Of a stretch of 46,369 nucleotides of DNA, positions 18,034 through 26,554 are shown piece by piece. Source of the DNA: Geobacillus icigianus (lineage in GTDB: Bacteria; Bacillota; Bacilli; Bacillales; Anoxybacillaceae); contig NZ_JPYA01000163.1 of the NCBI RefSeq assembly GCF_000750005.1, positions 1 through 46,369 on the forward strand, read 5' to 3'. The translations under genes were made by a program, and so were the position numbers. The first letter of the stretch is position 1; every line of letters begins with the position of its first letter. The notes under the pieces were generated by a model. That model saw nothing but the letters and a program-made list of their open reading frames with translations, ran no database searches and had not been told where the DNA came from.

Positions 18034-20511
18034 CTACTGCGCCTTTTTCATGTACATATAAGCGGGAATGGTCGCCCATTTCGGGGTGTTGTGCCGGACT
18101 TTGGCAACGACGACCGTCATGTCATCTTCAATTTCCCCTCCGCATTGCCGGATCACTTCCTCCATAATCACATCGGCCACTTCCTGCGGATCGTTCGTTT
18201 TCAATTCTTGAATTTTCCGCTTCATCCATAGATCGTGGTTTTCCACGTTGATCGGCCCTTCGAACACGCCGTCGCTCATCATAATGAGCAAATCGCCGGA
18301 TTTCAGCTGCTCGGTGACCACGTCAAACTCCACTTCTTTAATAATCCCCATCGGCAAATTGCTCGCTTCCACCTTCATCACTTTGTTGCCGCGCTTAATG
18401 AAGCTCGGTGTCGAACCGATTTTCAAAAACTTGGTCGTTGCGTCTTGCAAGTCGATGATTGCCAAATCGAGCGTCGCATACATATCTTCGGTCGTCCGCA
18501 ACGCTAAGATTGAATTGATCGACTTAATCGCAATCGATTCATCCATTCCCGTCTGCAAAATTTTTTGCAACAGGCGCAGTGTTTCGCGACTTTCATAATG
18601 CGCCCGCTGGCCGTTGCCCATGCCGTCGCTGATGGCGACCGCGTATTTGCCGGTCGCAAGCTCAATCGTCGCATAGCTGTCACCGGAAATGAACCCTCCG
18701 CCTTTTGCCGCGAACGCGACGCCCGTTTCGACGACGAACGCCTTTGTCGAACCGAAAGCGACGCGGCAATACCCGTTCGGATAGGCGGCGCACTCCTCGC
18801 GCTTGACAACGATCGTCTCGCCGAGAATATCGGACAGCATCGGGGCGATCAGCTTTTCGCACTCGCCGCGCCCTTCACAATACGGAATGCTCATTTCAAT
18901 GTCGATATTTCCTTTTTCTAAACTGTAAATGTCAACATGTCCGACTTCGACGCCAAACTCTTGCAGCGCGTGATAAATTTGTTCTTCCTGCAAGTAATGA
19001 TTTTCCTGTTCTTTTTGCATTTCTTTGGCGAAATCATCCATGACCTGTGAAACGCCTAGCAGCTGCTCCGCCACTAGTTTCCGGCTTTCATGGATTTGCC
19101 GTTTGAGCCTGCGGTTCGCCTGATAGGTGATCATTTCCTTTTCAATGGCATCAACGACTTTGCCCGCCTTGACGCAGTACCGCTCCCACTCGCGCATCAA
19201 CGACTGGTTTTGTCCGATCGTTTGTTCATCCGCTTCACGCATCATTTGTTTCATATAGGTATACGTCGTAGGAAAGTTGTCGGCCCAGCATTGCGCTTTC
19301 TTAAAGCACGTTTGGCATGTCTTTTCCGTAATGTCGCTGAGAAAGTAATCGACCTCGCGCTCCTCATATTCAGCCGCCTCCCTTAATGGCTCGGGGGAAA
19401 AACTTTCCGCCAGCGCCTGAAAGACGTTCGAAAACTGATAAACGCGCTGTGCCGTCATATCGCGAATTTTGCGGACGTATTGCTGCTGTTCGTTCACATA
19501 TTCGGCGGTACCAGGGATGTGTTTCGCCATTTTCTCCGTCAGCGAACGGGGGGTGGCGAAAAACAGCGCGGCAGCGATGAGCGACTCCAAAAGCGTCGGC
19601 ATGATCTCCGCCTTCCCTGATCCGTACAAGCCGAGCAATAAGGTGGCAATGAGTAGGCCGAGCGCAACCCCCGGCTTTTTCCCCTCCTTCAACAGCCCGC
19701 CAAGCAACCCCGCAAACGCCAGCAAGCTCATTTCTGACAAATTGCCGACATTGGCTAAGCTCAAAACGAGACCGGTGACGACGCCGACGGTCGAGCCGGT
19801 CGCCGCTCCAGCTACAAACGCAAATACTAACACGAGATAGCGCGATGCCACATGCTCGAGCGCCAACCCCGACAGCGTCCAGCCGATCATTCCCGTCAGC
19901 ATGGAGGCGAGCAAAATAATCAAGGAAATGATCTCTTCCGCGCGCAGCGTATGTCGATGTTTCCGCGCAGCCAACAGCGGAATGCTCTGCATGAAAATCA
20001 ATGTCAAGACGAGCGACAGCCCGGCTTCGACCACAGCCATCGCCACGTCGTAAGCCGTCCGCTCCCCAAGCCAATAATAAGAGATGAGCCATTTAGCGGA
20101 AAACGACAGCACAAATACGACAAACGGAACGATTTTCAGCGACTCGCTAATCACCTTTCGCACCCAGCCATAAATCAGCAGGAACGCAAACATGGACAAG
20201 CCGACAAACAGCGCAGCGTCAAACGACAATGTCAAAGCGCCGGCCAGCAAAGAAACGAAAGCAAAAGCCGCCTTGTCACGGCGCAGCATATAGACCGACA
20301 CAAAAAACGGCAAGGCAAACGGTGTCAGTTTTGATAAGATGAGGGCTCGTCCAAGCAAAAAGCCGACAAGAAGAAGCAAAAAACCTTGATGAACGAACAG
20401 ATGGCCAAGACGCAACTTCACATGACGCATCCAACGCGACACCGTCGCCTGCGTTTCGCTCATCGGCACTTCCGAAATGCGACGCACCGTCCCTCTTTCC
20501 GCTCTTTCCAT
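18034..20511 (-). CDS. spoIIE: Stage II sporulation protein E, PP2C phosphatase
   Basis: This 825-residue membrane phosphatase dephosphorylates SpoIIAA to activate sigma-F in the forespore and interacts with FtsZ at the polar septum. The first ~330 residues hold about ten membrane segments. A central region with C-X2-C-like cysteines (CQTCFKKAQC) follows. The C-terminal PP2C domain (about 590-800) contains GGGFISGDSY, SDGMGNG and MSDGVFEG. The ATG at 20511 has GAGAGG upstream. Length and order agree with B. subtilis SpoIIE. Confidence 0.97.
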   Translation of the reverse strand: MERAERGTVRRISEVPMSETQATVSRWMRHVKLRLGHLFVHQGFLLLLVGFLLGRALILSKLTPFALPFFVSVYMLRRDKAAFAFVSLLAGALTLSFDAALFVGLSMFAFLLIYGWVRKVISESLKIVPFVVFVLSFSAKWLISYYWLGERTAYDVAMAVVEAGLSLVLTLIFMQSIPLLAARKHRHTLRAEEIISLIILLASMLTGMIGWTLSGLALEHVASRYLVLVFAFVAGAATGSTVGVVTGLVLSLANVGNLSEMSLLAFAGLLGGLLKEGKKPGVALGLLIATLLLGLYGSGKAEIMPTLLESLIAAALFFATPRSLTEKMAKHIPGTAEYVNEQQQYVRKIRDMTAQRVYQFSNVFQALAESFSPEPLREAAEYEEREVDYFLSDITEKTCQTCFKKAQCWADNFPTTYTYMKQMMREADEQTIGQNQSLMREWERYCVKAGKVVDAIEKEMITYQANRRLKRQIHESRKLVAEQLLGVSQVMDDFAKEMQKEQENHYLQEEQIYHALQEFGVEVGHVDIYSLEKGNIDIEMSIPYCEGRGECEKLIAPMLSDILGETIVVKREECAAYPNGYCRVAFGSTKAFVVETGVAFAAKGGGFISGDSYATIELATGKYAVAISDGMGNGQRAHYESRETLRLLQKILQTGMDESIAIKSINSILALRTTEDMYATLDLAIIDLQDATTKFLKIGSTPSFIKRGNKVMKVEASNLPMGIIKEVEFDVVTEQLKSGDLLIMMSDGVFEGPINVENHDLWMKRKIQELKTNDPQEVADVIMEEVIRQCGGEIEDDMTVVVAKVRHNTPKWATIPAYMYMKKAQ

Positions 20512-20546
20512 TTCCGATCCTCTCCTTTTCCTTTCTATTACCCCCT

Positions 20547-20579
20547 ATTATATCGCTTCAATTGTCAGAAATTTGTCAA
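20547..20579 (-). promoter_or_regulatory. Spo0A-dependent sigma-A promoter of spoIIE, 21-bp spacing
   Basis: On the minus strand a perfect TTGACA (20574-20579) and a perfect TATAAT (20547-20552) are separated by 21 bases. This over-long spacing is characteristic of Spo0A-activated promoters such as B. subtilis spoIIE and spoIIG. TTTTGACAAA and TTTCTGACAA occur in tandem around the -35 box and resemble 0A boxes. Confidence 0.8.
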
Positions 20580-20660
20580 AACAAAAGAGAAAAATGAAAA
20601 ATCGTTCGACGGTTTCTACGGAAAACCGCCGCCGATGCCCCTCTTCCAACAGCAGAAGAC

Positions 20661-20705
20661 AAAAAAGAAAACGAGCATGTCGCTTGCTAGCGCATGCTCG
20701 TTTTC
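20661..20705 (-). terminator. Rho-independent terminator after tRNA-Glu
   Basis: The stem GAAAACGAGCATG/CATGCTCGTTTTC is followed on the minus strand by TTTTTT. The stem starts within a few bases of the tRNA-Glu 3' end. Confidence 0.9.
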
Positions 20706-20707
20706 TA

Positions 20708-20779
20708 TGACCCGTACGGGATTCGAACCCGTGTTACCGCCGTGAAAGGGCGGTGTCTTAACCACTTGACCAACGGGCC
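20708..20779 (-). tRNA. tRNA-Glu (anticodon TTC)
   Basis: The acceptor stem is GGCCCGT/ACGGGTC with one G-U pair. The anticodon arm CCGCC-CTTTCAC-GGCGG gives TTC. CCA is not encoded. The Met-Glu pair between yabR and spoIIE matches the B. subtilis location. Confidence 0.97.
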
Positions 20780-20794
20780 GTTTTGTATGAGATT

Positions 20795-20871
20795 TGGTGG
20801 CGGTGGAGGGGATCGAACCCCCGACCTCACGGGTATGAACCGTACGCTCTAGCCAGCTGAGCTACACCGCC
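20795..20871 (-). tRNA. tRNA-Met (anticodon CAT, elongator type)
   Basis: The acceptor stem is GGCGGTG/CACCGCC, with a normal G1-C72 pair, which argues against an initiator tRNA. The anticodon loop TTCATAC gives CAT. CCA is encoded. Confidence 0.95.
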
Positions 20872-20887
20872 TCGTGCAACAGTTACT

Positions 20888-20916
20888 ATCATAACGAAGA
20901 AGACGACCGTTGTCAA
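20888..20916 (-). promoter_or_regulatory. Sigma-A promoter of the tRNA-Met-Glu unit
   Basis: On the minus strand TTGACA (20911-20916) and TATGAT (20888-20893) are 17 bases apart. Transcription would start about 10 bases before tRNA-Met. Confidence 0.85.
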
Positions 20917-20970
20917 TACACATAAGCGAAAAAGACGAGCGGAAAATACATCCTGTTGTTGGCCATGCGA

Positions 20971-21001
20971 AACAAAAAGCATCCATATCCGATGGATGCT
21001 T
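20971..21001 (-). terminator. Rho-independent terminator after yabR
   Basis: The stem AAGCATCCAT/ATGGATGCTT is followed on the minus strand by TTTGTTT. It lies about 50 bases after the yabR stop codon. Confidence 0.85.
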
Positions 21002-21051
21002 GTAGATTCCGCGTTTCGTGATCGTTCTTATCGCGGTCTTTCAGCAGCAAG

Positions 21052-21450
21052 TTACCCTCGTCTCGCCCCACGACCTCCCCGCTTTGATTCGGTATGACGG
21101 CGCAGCGATGCCAACCGATCTTCACTCTCTTTCAAAAAACGGCTGATTTTTTGTTCAAGGCTGTCCGCTGCGGAGCGATCGTGGCCTCGATGGCGCGGCC
21201 GCTGCGAAGAAGGCGTGTCTTTGGCTTTGCGAATCGATAAGCCGATTTTTCCATCTTGACCGACGTTGATCACTTTCACGTACACGAGATCGCCGACTTT
21301 TAAATGGTCGTTGATGTCCTTGACATAGTTGTCGGCCACTTCGCTAATGTGAACGAGTCCCGTGACCCCCTCCGGCAGCTCCACAAACGCCCCAAATTTC
21401 GTAATGCCTGTGACTTTGCCTTGTAACTTGCTGCCTACTTCAATCGACAT
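21052..21450 (-). CDS. yabR: S1-domain RNA-binding protein YabR
   Basis: This 132-residue protein has one S1 domain (about residues 1-73; KVTGITKFGAFVELPEG, GLVHISEVA, KVINVGQDGKIGLSIRKA). An arginine-rich tail ending in GGRGARRG probably adds RNA affinity. The exact target is unknown to me; related single-S1 proteins bind ribosomes or mRNAs. AAGGAGG precedes the ATG. It has its own promoter and terminator. Confidence 0.92.
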   Translation of the reverse strand: MSIEVGSKLQGKVTGITKFGAFVELPEGVTGLVHISEVADNYVKDINDHLKVGDLVYVKVINVGQDGKIGLSIRKAKDTPSSQRPRHRGHDRSAADSLEQKISRFLKESEDRLASLRRHTESKRGGRGARRG

Positions 21451-21497
21451 AAAAAAAGTGCTCCTCCTTAAAACGCTTGAAATATGATGTTTCTTTC

Positions 21498-21527
21498 ATT
21501 ATAGCGAATGGGAAAAATGCGTGTCAA
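21498..21527 (-). promoter_or_regulatory. Sigma-A promoter of yabR
   Basis: On the minus strand perfect TTGACA (21522-21527) and TATAAT (21498-21503) boxes are 18 bases apart. Confidence 0.85.
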
Positions 21528-21537
21528 TATGACGAAC

Positions 21538-21554
21538 GCCCGTATAAAACGGGC
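21538..21554 (-). terminator. Hairpin after divIC
   Basis: The stem GCCCGT/ACGGGC lies 15 bases after the divIC stop codon. It is followed by GTTCGTC, so the T tract is poor and termination may be weak. Confidence 0.5.
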
Positions 21555-21568
21555 ATGGATGAACACCA

Positions 21569-21940
21569 TTATTTTTCCGGCAGGACGAAAATGATTTCTC
21601 CGTCTTTCGATAAGTAATATTTTTTTCGCGCTAGCTCAGCGATATAGTCATCATCATGCAGCCTTTTTATCTCTTTTTTCAGCTGCTGCTCCTGCCGCTG
21701 AAGCTCCGCCAGCTGCTCTTGCATCTTTCGCTCTTCCGTCCGTTTCGCATCGATCGCTTTCGCTTGGGAGTGCAACAAATACATGAGACTGGAAGCGAGC
21801 AATGCCAACAATACGGACCAAAAGGCCAAGCGTACGGCCACCGCTTTCCGCCTTCTTGCCGCCCGCTGCTTTTTCTCCTCCTGCTTAGCCGTGTACATTG
21901 ATGAGAGCTTTGTCACATTCATGTTTCGGGGCACGTTCAT
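21569..21940 (-). CDS. divIC: Cell division protein DivIC
   Basis: This 123-residue bitopic membrane protein partners with FtsL and DivIB in the division septum. A basic cytoplasmic N-terminus is followed by one membrane helix (about residues 34-56), a coiled coil rich in E, Q and K (about 60-95) and the DYIAELARKKYYLSKDGEIIF end typical of the FtsB/DivIC family. It starts 15 bases after yabQ, so it is probably read from the sporulation genes upstream as well as from a promoter of its own that I could not place. Confidence 0.95.
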   Translation of the reverse strand: MNVPRNMNVTKLSSMYTAKQEEKKQRAARRRKAVAVRLAFWSVLLALLASSLMYLLHSQAKAIDAKRTEERKMQEQLAELQRQEQQLKKEIKRLHDDDYIAELARKKYYLSKDGEIIFVLPEK

Positions 21941-21955
21941 TGCCTTTGCACCTCT

Positions 21956-22588
21956 TTACTTTCGCCATTTCGCAAGCCACATGCCTATTTTCTCTTTTGT
22001 ATTCTCGATTTGTCCAGCAAATCCTTTGAAAGGGCGCAAAATTTTTGCCACCATCGCCCGTCCGGGAGGCGGCATGCGGCGCCAAATGCTCATGGCCGCC
22101 CAAACGAACGGGGCGAGCAGCAACCGAATCGTCCTCCAGACGGCGAGCAGGCCGAACCGGGTCGCCCAAACGAGCAGCCGAAAAACAAACAAAAGCAGCG
22201 CAAGTCCGATCTGTCCAACGAAAACGAGCGGGCGAACGACGACGGCGCGGAACAGTTCAGCAAGCGCCTGTCCAATCCTTGCCGCCAACCAAATGAGCCG
22301 CTCCAACAGTCGAACATACGATGAACGGAGCAAGCTTTGGTAGGCGGCATACCCGCACAAAAGAGCAAGAAACAAATAAAAGCGAAGCTCGCCTTCATTG
22401 ACGAGCAGCAGCACATAAAACACGAACAGCGCCTGCACGACCCAGAACAGCACATCGTTCACAAACACGAGCCAATGCGCCCGCTCATGCCGCTTGAAAA
22501 GGCGGCTGTACGTATCGAACGCCATGCCGATCCAGCCCCCCATGCCGATCATCGCCAGCATGGTGTAAAACTGGATGCTTATGCTCAT
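21956..22588 (-). CDS. yabQ: Spore cortex biosynthesis protein YabQ
   Basis: This 210-residue protein has several hydrophobic segments (about 5-25, 40-62, 67-85 and more amphipathic ones after 100), so it is an integral membrane protein. In B. subtilis YabQ localises to the forespore outer membrane and is required for cortex formation; its biochemical activity is unknown. The C-terminal half, rich in arginine and tryptophan, is longer and more hydrophobic than I expect for the family. The start overlaps yabP by four bases (ATGA). Confidence 0.92.
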   Translation of the reverse strand: MSISIQFYTMLAMIGMGGWIGMAFDTYSRLFKRHERAHWLVFVNDVLFWVVQALFVFYVLLLVNEGELRFYLFLALLCGYAAYQSLLRSSYVRLLERLIWLAARIGQALAELFRAVVVRPLVFVGQIGLALLLFVFRLLVWATRFGLLAVWRTIRLLLAPFVWAAMSIWRRMPPPGRAMVAKILRPFKGFAGQIENTKEKIGMWLAKWRK

Positions 22589-22890
22589 TTGAACAACTTG
22601 CTAAAGAACCCTTTAGCCTTCTCCTGATGGTCGTCTACATACACAAGGTCAAAAATGCGGCCTTTGATCGAAACGACGCCTTTTTCCACGTCCAAATTTT
22701 TCATTTGCAAGTTTTGCCCGCGGATGGCCAAAAAGCCCATGACGGTTTCAAGCAAAAACTCTTCATTGTCAAAGCTCTCGACTTGTTTCACCCCGGTGAT
22801 GTCAAGAAGACGCCGGCCGCGCATGATCACATCATGTTCTTGGACCGGACCTTTATTCGCGTTTGTGCTAAATTCATCATGTCGATTCAT
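22585..22890 (-). CDS. yabP: Sporulation protein YabP
   Basis: This 101-residue protein matches the YabP/YqfC family: MRGRRLLDITGVKQVESFDN, EEFLLETVMGFLAIRGQNLQ (approximate boundaries) and KGRIFDLVYVDD. It acts with YabQ in spore cortex formation; it is small, soluble and of unknown activity. ATG at 22890 is chosen because GGGGG lies 9 bases upstream and the length then fits the family. Two in-frame ATGs lie just upstream. Confidence 0.93.
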   Translation of the reverse strand: MNRHDEFSTNANKGPVQEHDVIMRGRRLLDITGVKQVESFDNEEFLLETVMGFLAIRGQNLQMKNLDVEKGVVSIKGRIFDLVYVDDHQEKAKGFFSKLFK

Positions 22891-22952
22891 GCTCATCATC
22901 CCCCGCATTTCCATATTGGTCATGAAAGCCGGCACATTCGCTGTTTGTACCA

Positions 22953-22960
22953 TATGTATG
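22953..22960 (-). promoter_or_regulatory. Possible sigma-E -10 element upstream of yabP
   Basis: CATACATA on the minus strand resembles the sigma-E -10 consensus CATACAMT. About 14 bases upstream stands GTTCTAAA, a poor -35 match. The yabPQ genes belong to the sigma-E regulon in B. subtilis. Confidence 0.35.
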
Positions 22961-22989
22961 TCAGCGGGGGACGGTTTAGAACAAGCCTG

Positions 22990-23100
22990 CAAACCAAATT
23001 AGACGCCATCCTGTTCCGGTTCGGGCGGCTCGTTCGTCAATTCCGTCAAGGCGTTTCAGCTTCAAACCAAATTAGACGTCATCCTGTTCCGGTTCGGGGG
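22990..23100 (-). repeat. Duplicated 3' end of rqcP
   Basis: A ~37-base sequence covering the last codons of rqcP, its TAA stop and the bases behind it (23063-23100) recurs with one or two changes at 22990-23026, an exact offset of 73 bases. The second copy would read PEPEQDGV followed by TAA, echoing the real C-terminus PEPEQDDV. The second copy lies entirely downstream of the functional stop. Confidence 0.85.
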
Positions 23101-23353
23101 CGGTCCGCTCTTCGCGAATGAGTTCGTACAGTTCGGCAGCCTCCTCTTTTTTCGCTGTTTCTTTGACTGCGGTCACTTTTACCGTTACCCGTTTTTGCCC
23201 GAATTGAATCGTCAGTTCATCGCCAATTTTGACGTCCGAACTCGCCTTGGCGACATGGCCGTTAATCCATACCCGCCCTTGATCTGCCACTTCTTTGGCG
23301 AGCGTGCGGCGCTTTACGAGCCGGGAGACTTTCAAAAACTTATCCAAGCGCAT
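23072..23353 (-). CDS. rqcP: RqcP (YabO), S4-domain ribosome quality control factor
   Basis: This 93-residue protein is an Hsp15-like S4 RNA-binding domain (MRLDKFLKVSRLVKRRTLA, DQGRVWINGHVAK, KIGDELTIQFGQK). RqcP binds 50S-peptidyl-tRNA with RqcH and supports alanine tailing of stalled chains. ATG at 23353 has AGGAGG 7 bases upstream, and yabN ends just before it. The acidic C-terminal tail EPEQDDV exceeds the B. subtilis protein slightly, and its coding sequence is partly duplicated downstream. Confidence 0.94.
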   Translation of the reverse strand: MRLDKFLKVSRLVKRRTLAKEVADQGRVWINGHVAKASSDVKIGDELTIQFGQKRVTVKVTAVKETAKKEEAAELYELIREERTAPEPEQDDV

Positions 23354-23355
23354 GA

Positions 23356-24831
23356 TCATCCCTCCTGCCGTTCTTGTTCTTTTGCTTCATCCCAAAAACG
23401 ATCGAGCTCAGCGAGCGAAAATGAAGCGATCGGCCGGCCGCTTTTCCGCACTTGTTCCTCGATGTAAGCAAAGCGGCGAGCAAATTTATCATTCGCCATT
23501 TGCAACGCTTCTTCCGGCTGAATGTCATAGTGGCGGGCGAGATTGATAAGGGCAAACAGCCAATCGCCGAATTCTCCGATCAGCTCGTTCCGGCGGGCGC
23601 CGGACGCTGCCGCGCGAAATTCAGCCATTTCTTCTTCGACTTTTTTCCATATCGGAGCGGCATCGTCCCAGTCAAATCCGGCTTTGGCTGCCTGTTTCTG
23701 CAGTTCGTACGCCCGCATCGTCCCCGGCAAGCTTTTTGGAATATCAGCCAAGATCGATTTCGCCCTCTCGCTCCCTTTTTCCTTCTGCTTGATCGCTTCC
23801 CAATTCTCAACCACTTGTTCCGCCGTCTCGGCCGTCGCATCACCAAATACGTGCGGATGGCGACGAATCATTTTGGCCGTCAACGTGCGGATCACGTCAT
23901 CGATCGAAAACTGTCCACGGTCAGCGCCGATTTGCGCATGAAGCATCACCTGCAGCAACACGTCGCCGAGCTCTTCGACCATATGGTCATCGTCGTTTTC
24001 ATCAATCGCTTCCAGCAGTTCATACGCTTCCTCTAGCAAATAACGTTTCAATGAGGCATGCGTCTGCTTCCGATCCCACGGACAGCCGTTCGGCCCCCTC
24101 AGTGCAGCGATGACGCGGCGCAGCGTCTCAAACCGGTGATAAAGAAGGGATTCATCTTGGACCGGCGGGACATAAACGCTTGTCAAATTGTCGAGCGCTG
24201 TCTGCCGGTCTAGTTCGTAGAGCGGCACGCGTTTCACCTGCTCCGCTTTCGTTCCCGCTGCGGTGACGATATAGACCGGATACTCGTCGGGAAGCTGTTC
24301 CATTAAAGACAGCTTCACATTCGAAGCGACGAACGAATCATAGACTTGGCAAAAGACGGCGTGAAGCGATGGCGACCACTCGTCACCGCGGAAAGCGGTC
24401 GCGTCAAGCAATTGAAATCCGTCAACCGGATCAATGCGCAACGCGGCAAACAAAGCATCCAAAAAGCTTTGCCCGCCTTCAATGACCACCCGGCAGGCGC
24501 CGCTCTGTTCCGCTTCAAACAGAAGCTGTACCGTCCGTTCGGCAACGAGCGGGTGGCCGGGGACGGCGTAAAACACATCGCCGCGCTTCGCTTCGTCCGT
24601 CAATCGCTTGGCGATTTCTGCATACACATCGGCAAACTGCCCGTGCTTTTCATACACATCATCAAATGACACAAACGCGATTCCTTCTTCTCTCAGCCCT
24701 TGGACAGCCGGGTGTTCCTTCGTTCGCAAAAAGAGCGGATGCGCCCGCTTCAGCTTTCGATAAACGCCGACCGGGAGCTGTTCAAAATCCCCGGCGCCGA
24801 GCCCGAAAACATGAATCGTATTCATCGCCAC
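23356..24831 (-). CDS. yabN: YabN: tetrapyrrole methylase-like domain fused to MazG pyrophosphohydrolase
   Basis: This 491-residue protein has an N-terminal SAM-dependent tetrapyrrole-methylase-like domain (about 1-220; HVFGLGAGDFEQL, GHPLVAERT) and a C-terminal MazG domain. The MazG domain starts GPNGCPWDRKQTHASL and carries EEAYELLEAID and EELGDVLLQVMLHA, the acidic metal-binding motifs. MazG hydrolyses nucleoside triphosphates; the role of the methylase half is unclear. The likely start is GTG at 24831 right after the yabM stop, with GGAGG optimally placed; ATG two codons later is possible. Confidence 0.93.
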   Translation of the reverse strand: MAMNTIHVFGLGAGDFEQLPVGVYRKLKRAHPLFLRTKEHPAVQGLREEGIAFVSFDDVYEKHGQFADVYAEIAKRLTDEAKRGDVFYAVPGHPLVAERTVQLLFEAEQSGACRVVIEGGQSFLDALFAALRIDPVDGFQLLDATAFRGDEWSPSLHAVFCQVYDSFVASNVKLSLMEQLPDEYPVYIVTAAGTKAEQVKRVPLYELDRQTALDNLTSVYVPPVQDESLLYHRFETLRRVIAALRGPNGCPWDRKQTHASLKRYLLEEAYELLEAIDENDDDHMVEELGDVLLQVMLHAQIGADRGQFSIDDVIRTLTAKMIRRHPHVFGDATAETAEQVVENWEAIKQKEKGSERAKSILADIPKSLPGTMRAYELQKQAAKAGFDWDDAAPIWKKVEEEMAEFRAAASGARRNELIGEFGDWLFALINLARHYDIQPEEALQMANDKFARRFAYIEEQVRKSGRPIASFSLAELDRFWDEAKEQERQEG

Positions 24832-26382
24832 TCACTTTCCTCCTATCCGTAAGCGAAATGAGCTGACAAACGGTAGCGTCGACCATTCCCGTTCAGAAAA
24901 CGCGCGGCTTTTCACGATGCACGCCACATACACGGCCGCGCCGATGGCGGAGCCGCCAAGCGCTGCGACCGCCGCCCATAGACGTCCTCCAAAAGCAGAC
25001 GTCAACACCCATAGATAACCTCGGAGCACAATGACCATCACCGCTGCCGCCTTCACGATCGGAAACGCGCAGCGATAGCCGGCCGCCCGGTACTCACGCG
25101 GCAACGCCGCGTACAAAAAGGCGGCCATCAGCGCGTAGGCCCCCGTCGTAGCGGCAGCCGCACCAAGCGCCCCCCACAGCGGCACAAACCAATGCATGAG
25201 CGCCATTTTTCCCGCCACCCCGATCGCTACTCCAACAGCCGCGATCCGCTCCCTTCCGATTCCTTGCAGGAGCGCTGAAGCGGTCAGCGCGATGGTGGTG
25301 AAAAAGACAGAGGCGGACAGCACGGCAAGAAGCAGCGAGCCGTGAGTGTTTTCAAACAACATTTGATTGATCGGGCGAATAAGACAAACGAGCCCGAGCG
25401 AAGCACCGGCGCCGATGACGGCGGCAATCCGGATCGCCAACGCTCCATGAGCGGTCGCGTCGTCCGGCCGGCGCGCGCCCGAAATCAACGGAACGAGCGC
25501 CAATGAAAACGACGTGCCGACCACCGTGCCGAGCTGAATGAGCGGCTGTCCGCGGTCGTATACTCCTTTCAGCCATTGCCCCTCATTCAGCTTTGTCCCC
25601 GCCTCTTTGAGAAGCGGGACGAACAAAAACGAATCAACAAGTGGAATGAGTGTCAACGCCATATTCGTCAAACAGACGAGCGAGCCGGCCGTTAACAGAT
25701 GGCGGGCAAAACGTCGGGTCAAAGCCGGCGGCGCGGGCTCTCTCCAGCCCTGCGGCCTGCGCTGGACGAGAAAGCAAAGCAAAACGAACAGCGCCGCCAC
25801 CATGCCGGCGAGCGTGCCAGCTATAGCCGCCATGCCGCAGGCGTAATCGCCGCCGCCGCGCCGCAACACCCAATACGACAACCCTAAAATCGCCGTCACT
25901 CGCACCGACTGCTCCACCACCTGGGACATCGCCGTCGGCGCCATGTCATGCCGGCCTTGAAAATATCCGCGCAACCAAGCGAGCGGTGGAAAGAGCAAAA
26001 AGGAAAAAGAAAGCTGCCGCAAAAGCGGTTCCAGCCGCCGGTCCCCCATCCATAAAGCCACCGTCTCCGCCCCGATATACAACAAAGCAAACAGCGCCGC
26101 CCCGATCGCCCCGAGCACGAATAAGGCAGCGCGACCGACAGCGGCCGCCCCCGCCGCATCCGGCACCGCCCTTCGTTCGGCAATGAGCCGGGAGACAGCG
26201 ACCGGATAGCCGGTCAGCGAGAGGGCGACGACGATGCCATAAATCGGGTATACTTGTTGATAAATATAAAAACCGATATCGCCAACCATATTTTGGTACG
26301 GAATGCGATACAAGGCGCTCAATAGTTTGGTGACCAAAGCAGCCGCGGTCAAAACGGCCGCTCCTTTCCATGCGTTTCCCAC
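24832..26382 (-). CDS. yabM: YabM, MOP-superfamily polysaccharide/lipid flippase-like protein
   Basis: This 516-residue integral membrane protein has about 14 predicted hydrophobic helices and the SpoVB/MurJ/Wzx-like start LTKLLSALYRIPYQNMVGD. Members move lipid-linked sugars across the membrane; the substrate here is unknown. The start is GTG at 26382 with AGGAGG 7 bases upstream and gives a length near the B. subtilis homologue. Extending to the upstream ATG would add about 55 residues that read through the promoter region. It begins the yabM-yabN-rqcP-yabP-yabQ-divIC train. Confidence 0.9.
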   Translation of the reverse strand: MGNAWKGAAVLTAAALVTKLLSALYRIPYQNMVGDIGFYIYQQVYPIYGIVVALSLTGYPVAVSRLIAERRAVPDAAGAAAVGRAALFVLGAIGAALFALLYIGAETVALWMGDRRLEPLLRQLSFSFLLFPPLAWLRGYFQGRHDMAPTAMSQVVEQSVRVTAILGLSYWVLRRGGGDYACGMAAIAGTLAGMVAALFVLLCFLVQRRPQGWREPAPPALTRRFARHLLTAGSLVCLTNMALTLIPLVDSFLFVPLLKEAGTKLNEGQWLKGVYDRGQPLIQLGTVVGTSFSLALVPLISGARRPDDATAHGALAIRIAAVIGAGASLGLVCLIRPINQMLFENTHGSLLLAVLSASVFFTTIALTASALLQGIGRERIAAVGVAIGVAGKMALMHWFVPLWGALGAAAATTGAYALMAAFLYAALPREYRAAGYRCAFPIVKAAAVMVIVLRGYLWVLTSAFGGRLWAAVAALGGSAIGAAVYVACIVKSRAFSEREWSTLPFVSSFRLRIGGK

Positions 26383-26443
26383 TTTTCTCCTCCTCGATGG
26401 CAACGGGCGAGCGACACCGCCCAATGCCACGGCTACGCTCGAT

Positions 26444-26473
26444 ATTATAGCGCAACTTTCGTCCAACAGACAA
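26444..26473 (-). promoter_or_regulatory. Candidate sigma-A promoter of yabM
   Basis: On the minus strand TTGTCT (26468-26473) and TATAAT (26444-26449) are 18 bases apart, between the spoVT terminator and yabM. Confidence 0.65.
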
Positions 26474-26503
26474 AAGCGAAGGCCGAAAAGCGCAGCAGGA
26501 AGC

Positions 26504-26539
26504 AAAAAAAGGCGCCCCAACCGAGGTTGGGGACGCCTT
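26504..26539 (-). terminator. Rho-independent terminator after spoVT
   Basis: The stem GGCGTCCCCAACC/GGTTGGGGCGCC with one mismatch is followed on the minus strand by a run of seven T bases. It begins about 15 bases after the spoVT stop. Confidence 0.92.
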
Positions 26540-26554
26540 TCCCTCACAGTTCAT

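Noticed and set aside
24832..26547. Longer yabM reading from the ATG at 26547
   Set aside because: The extra 55 residues read through the promoter region and the upstream terminator neighbourhood, while GTG at 26382 has a very good ribosome-binding site and fits the family start.
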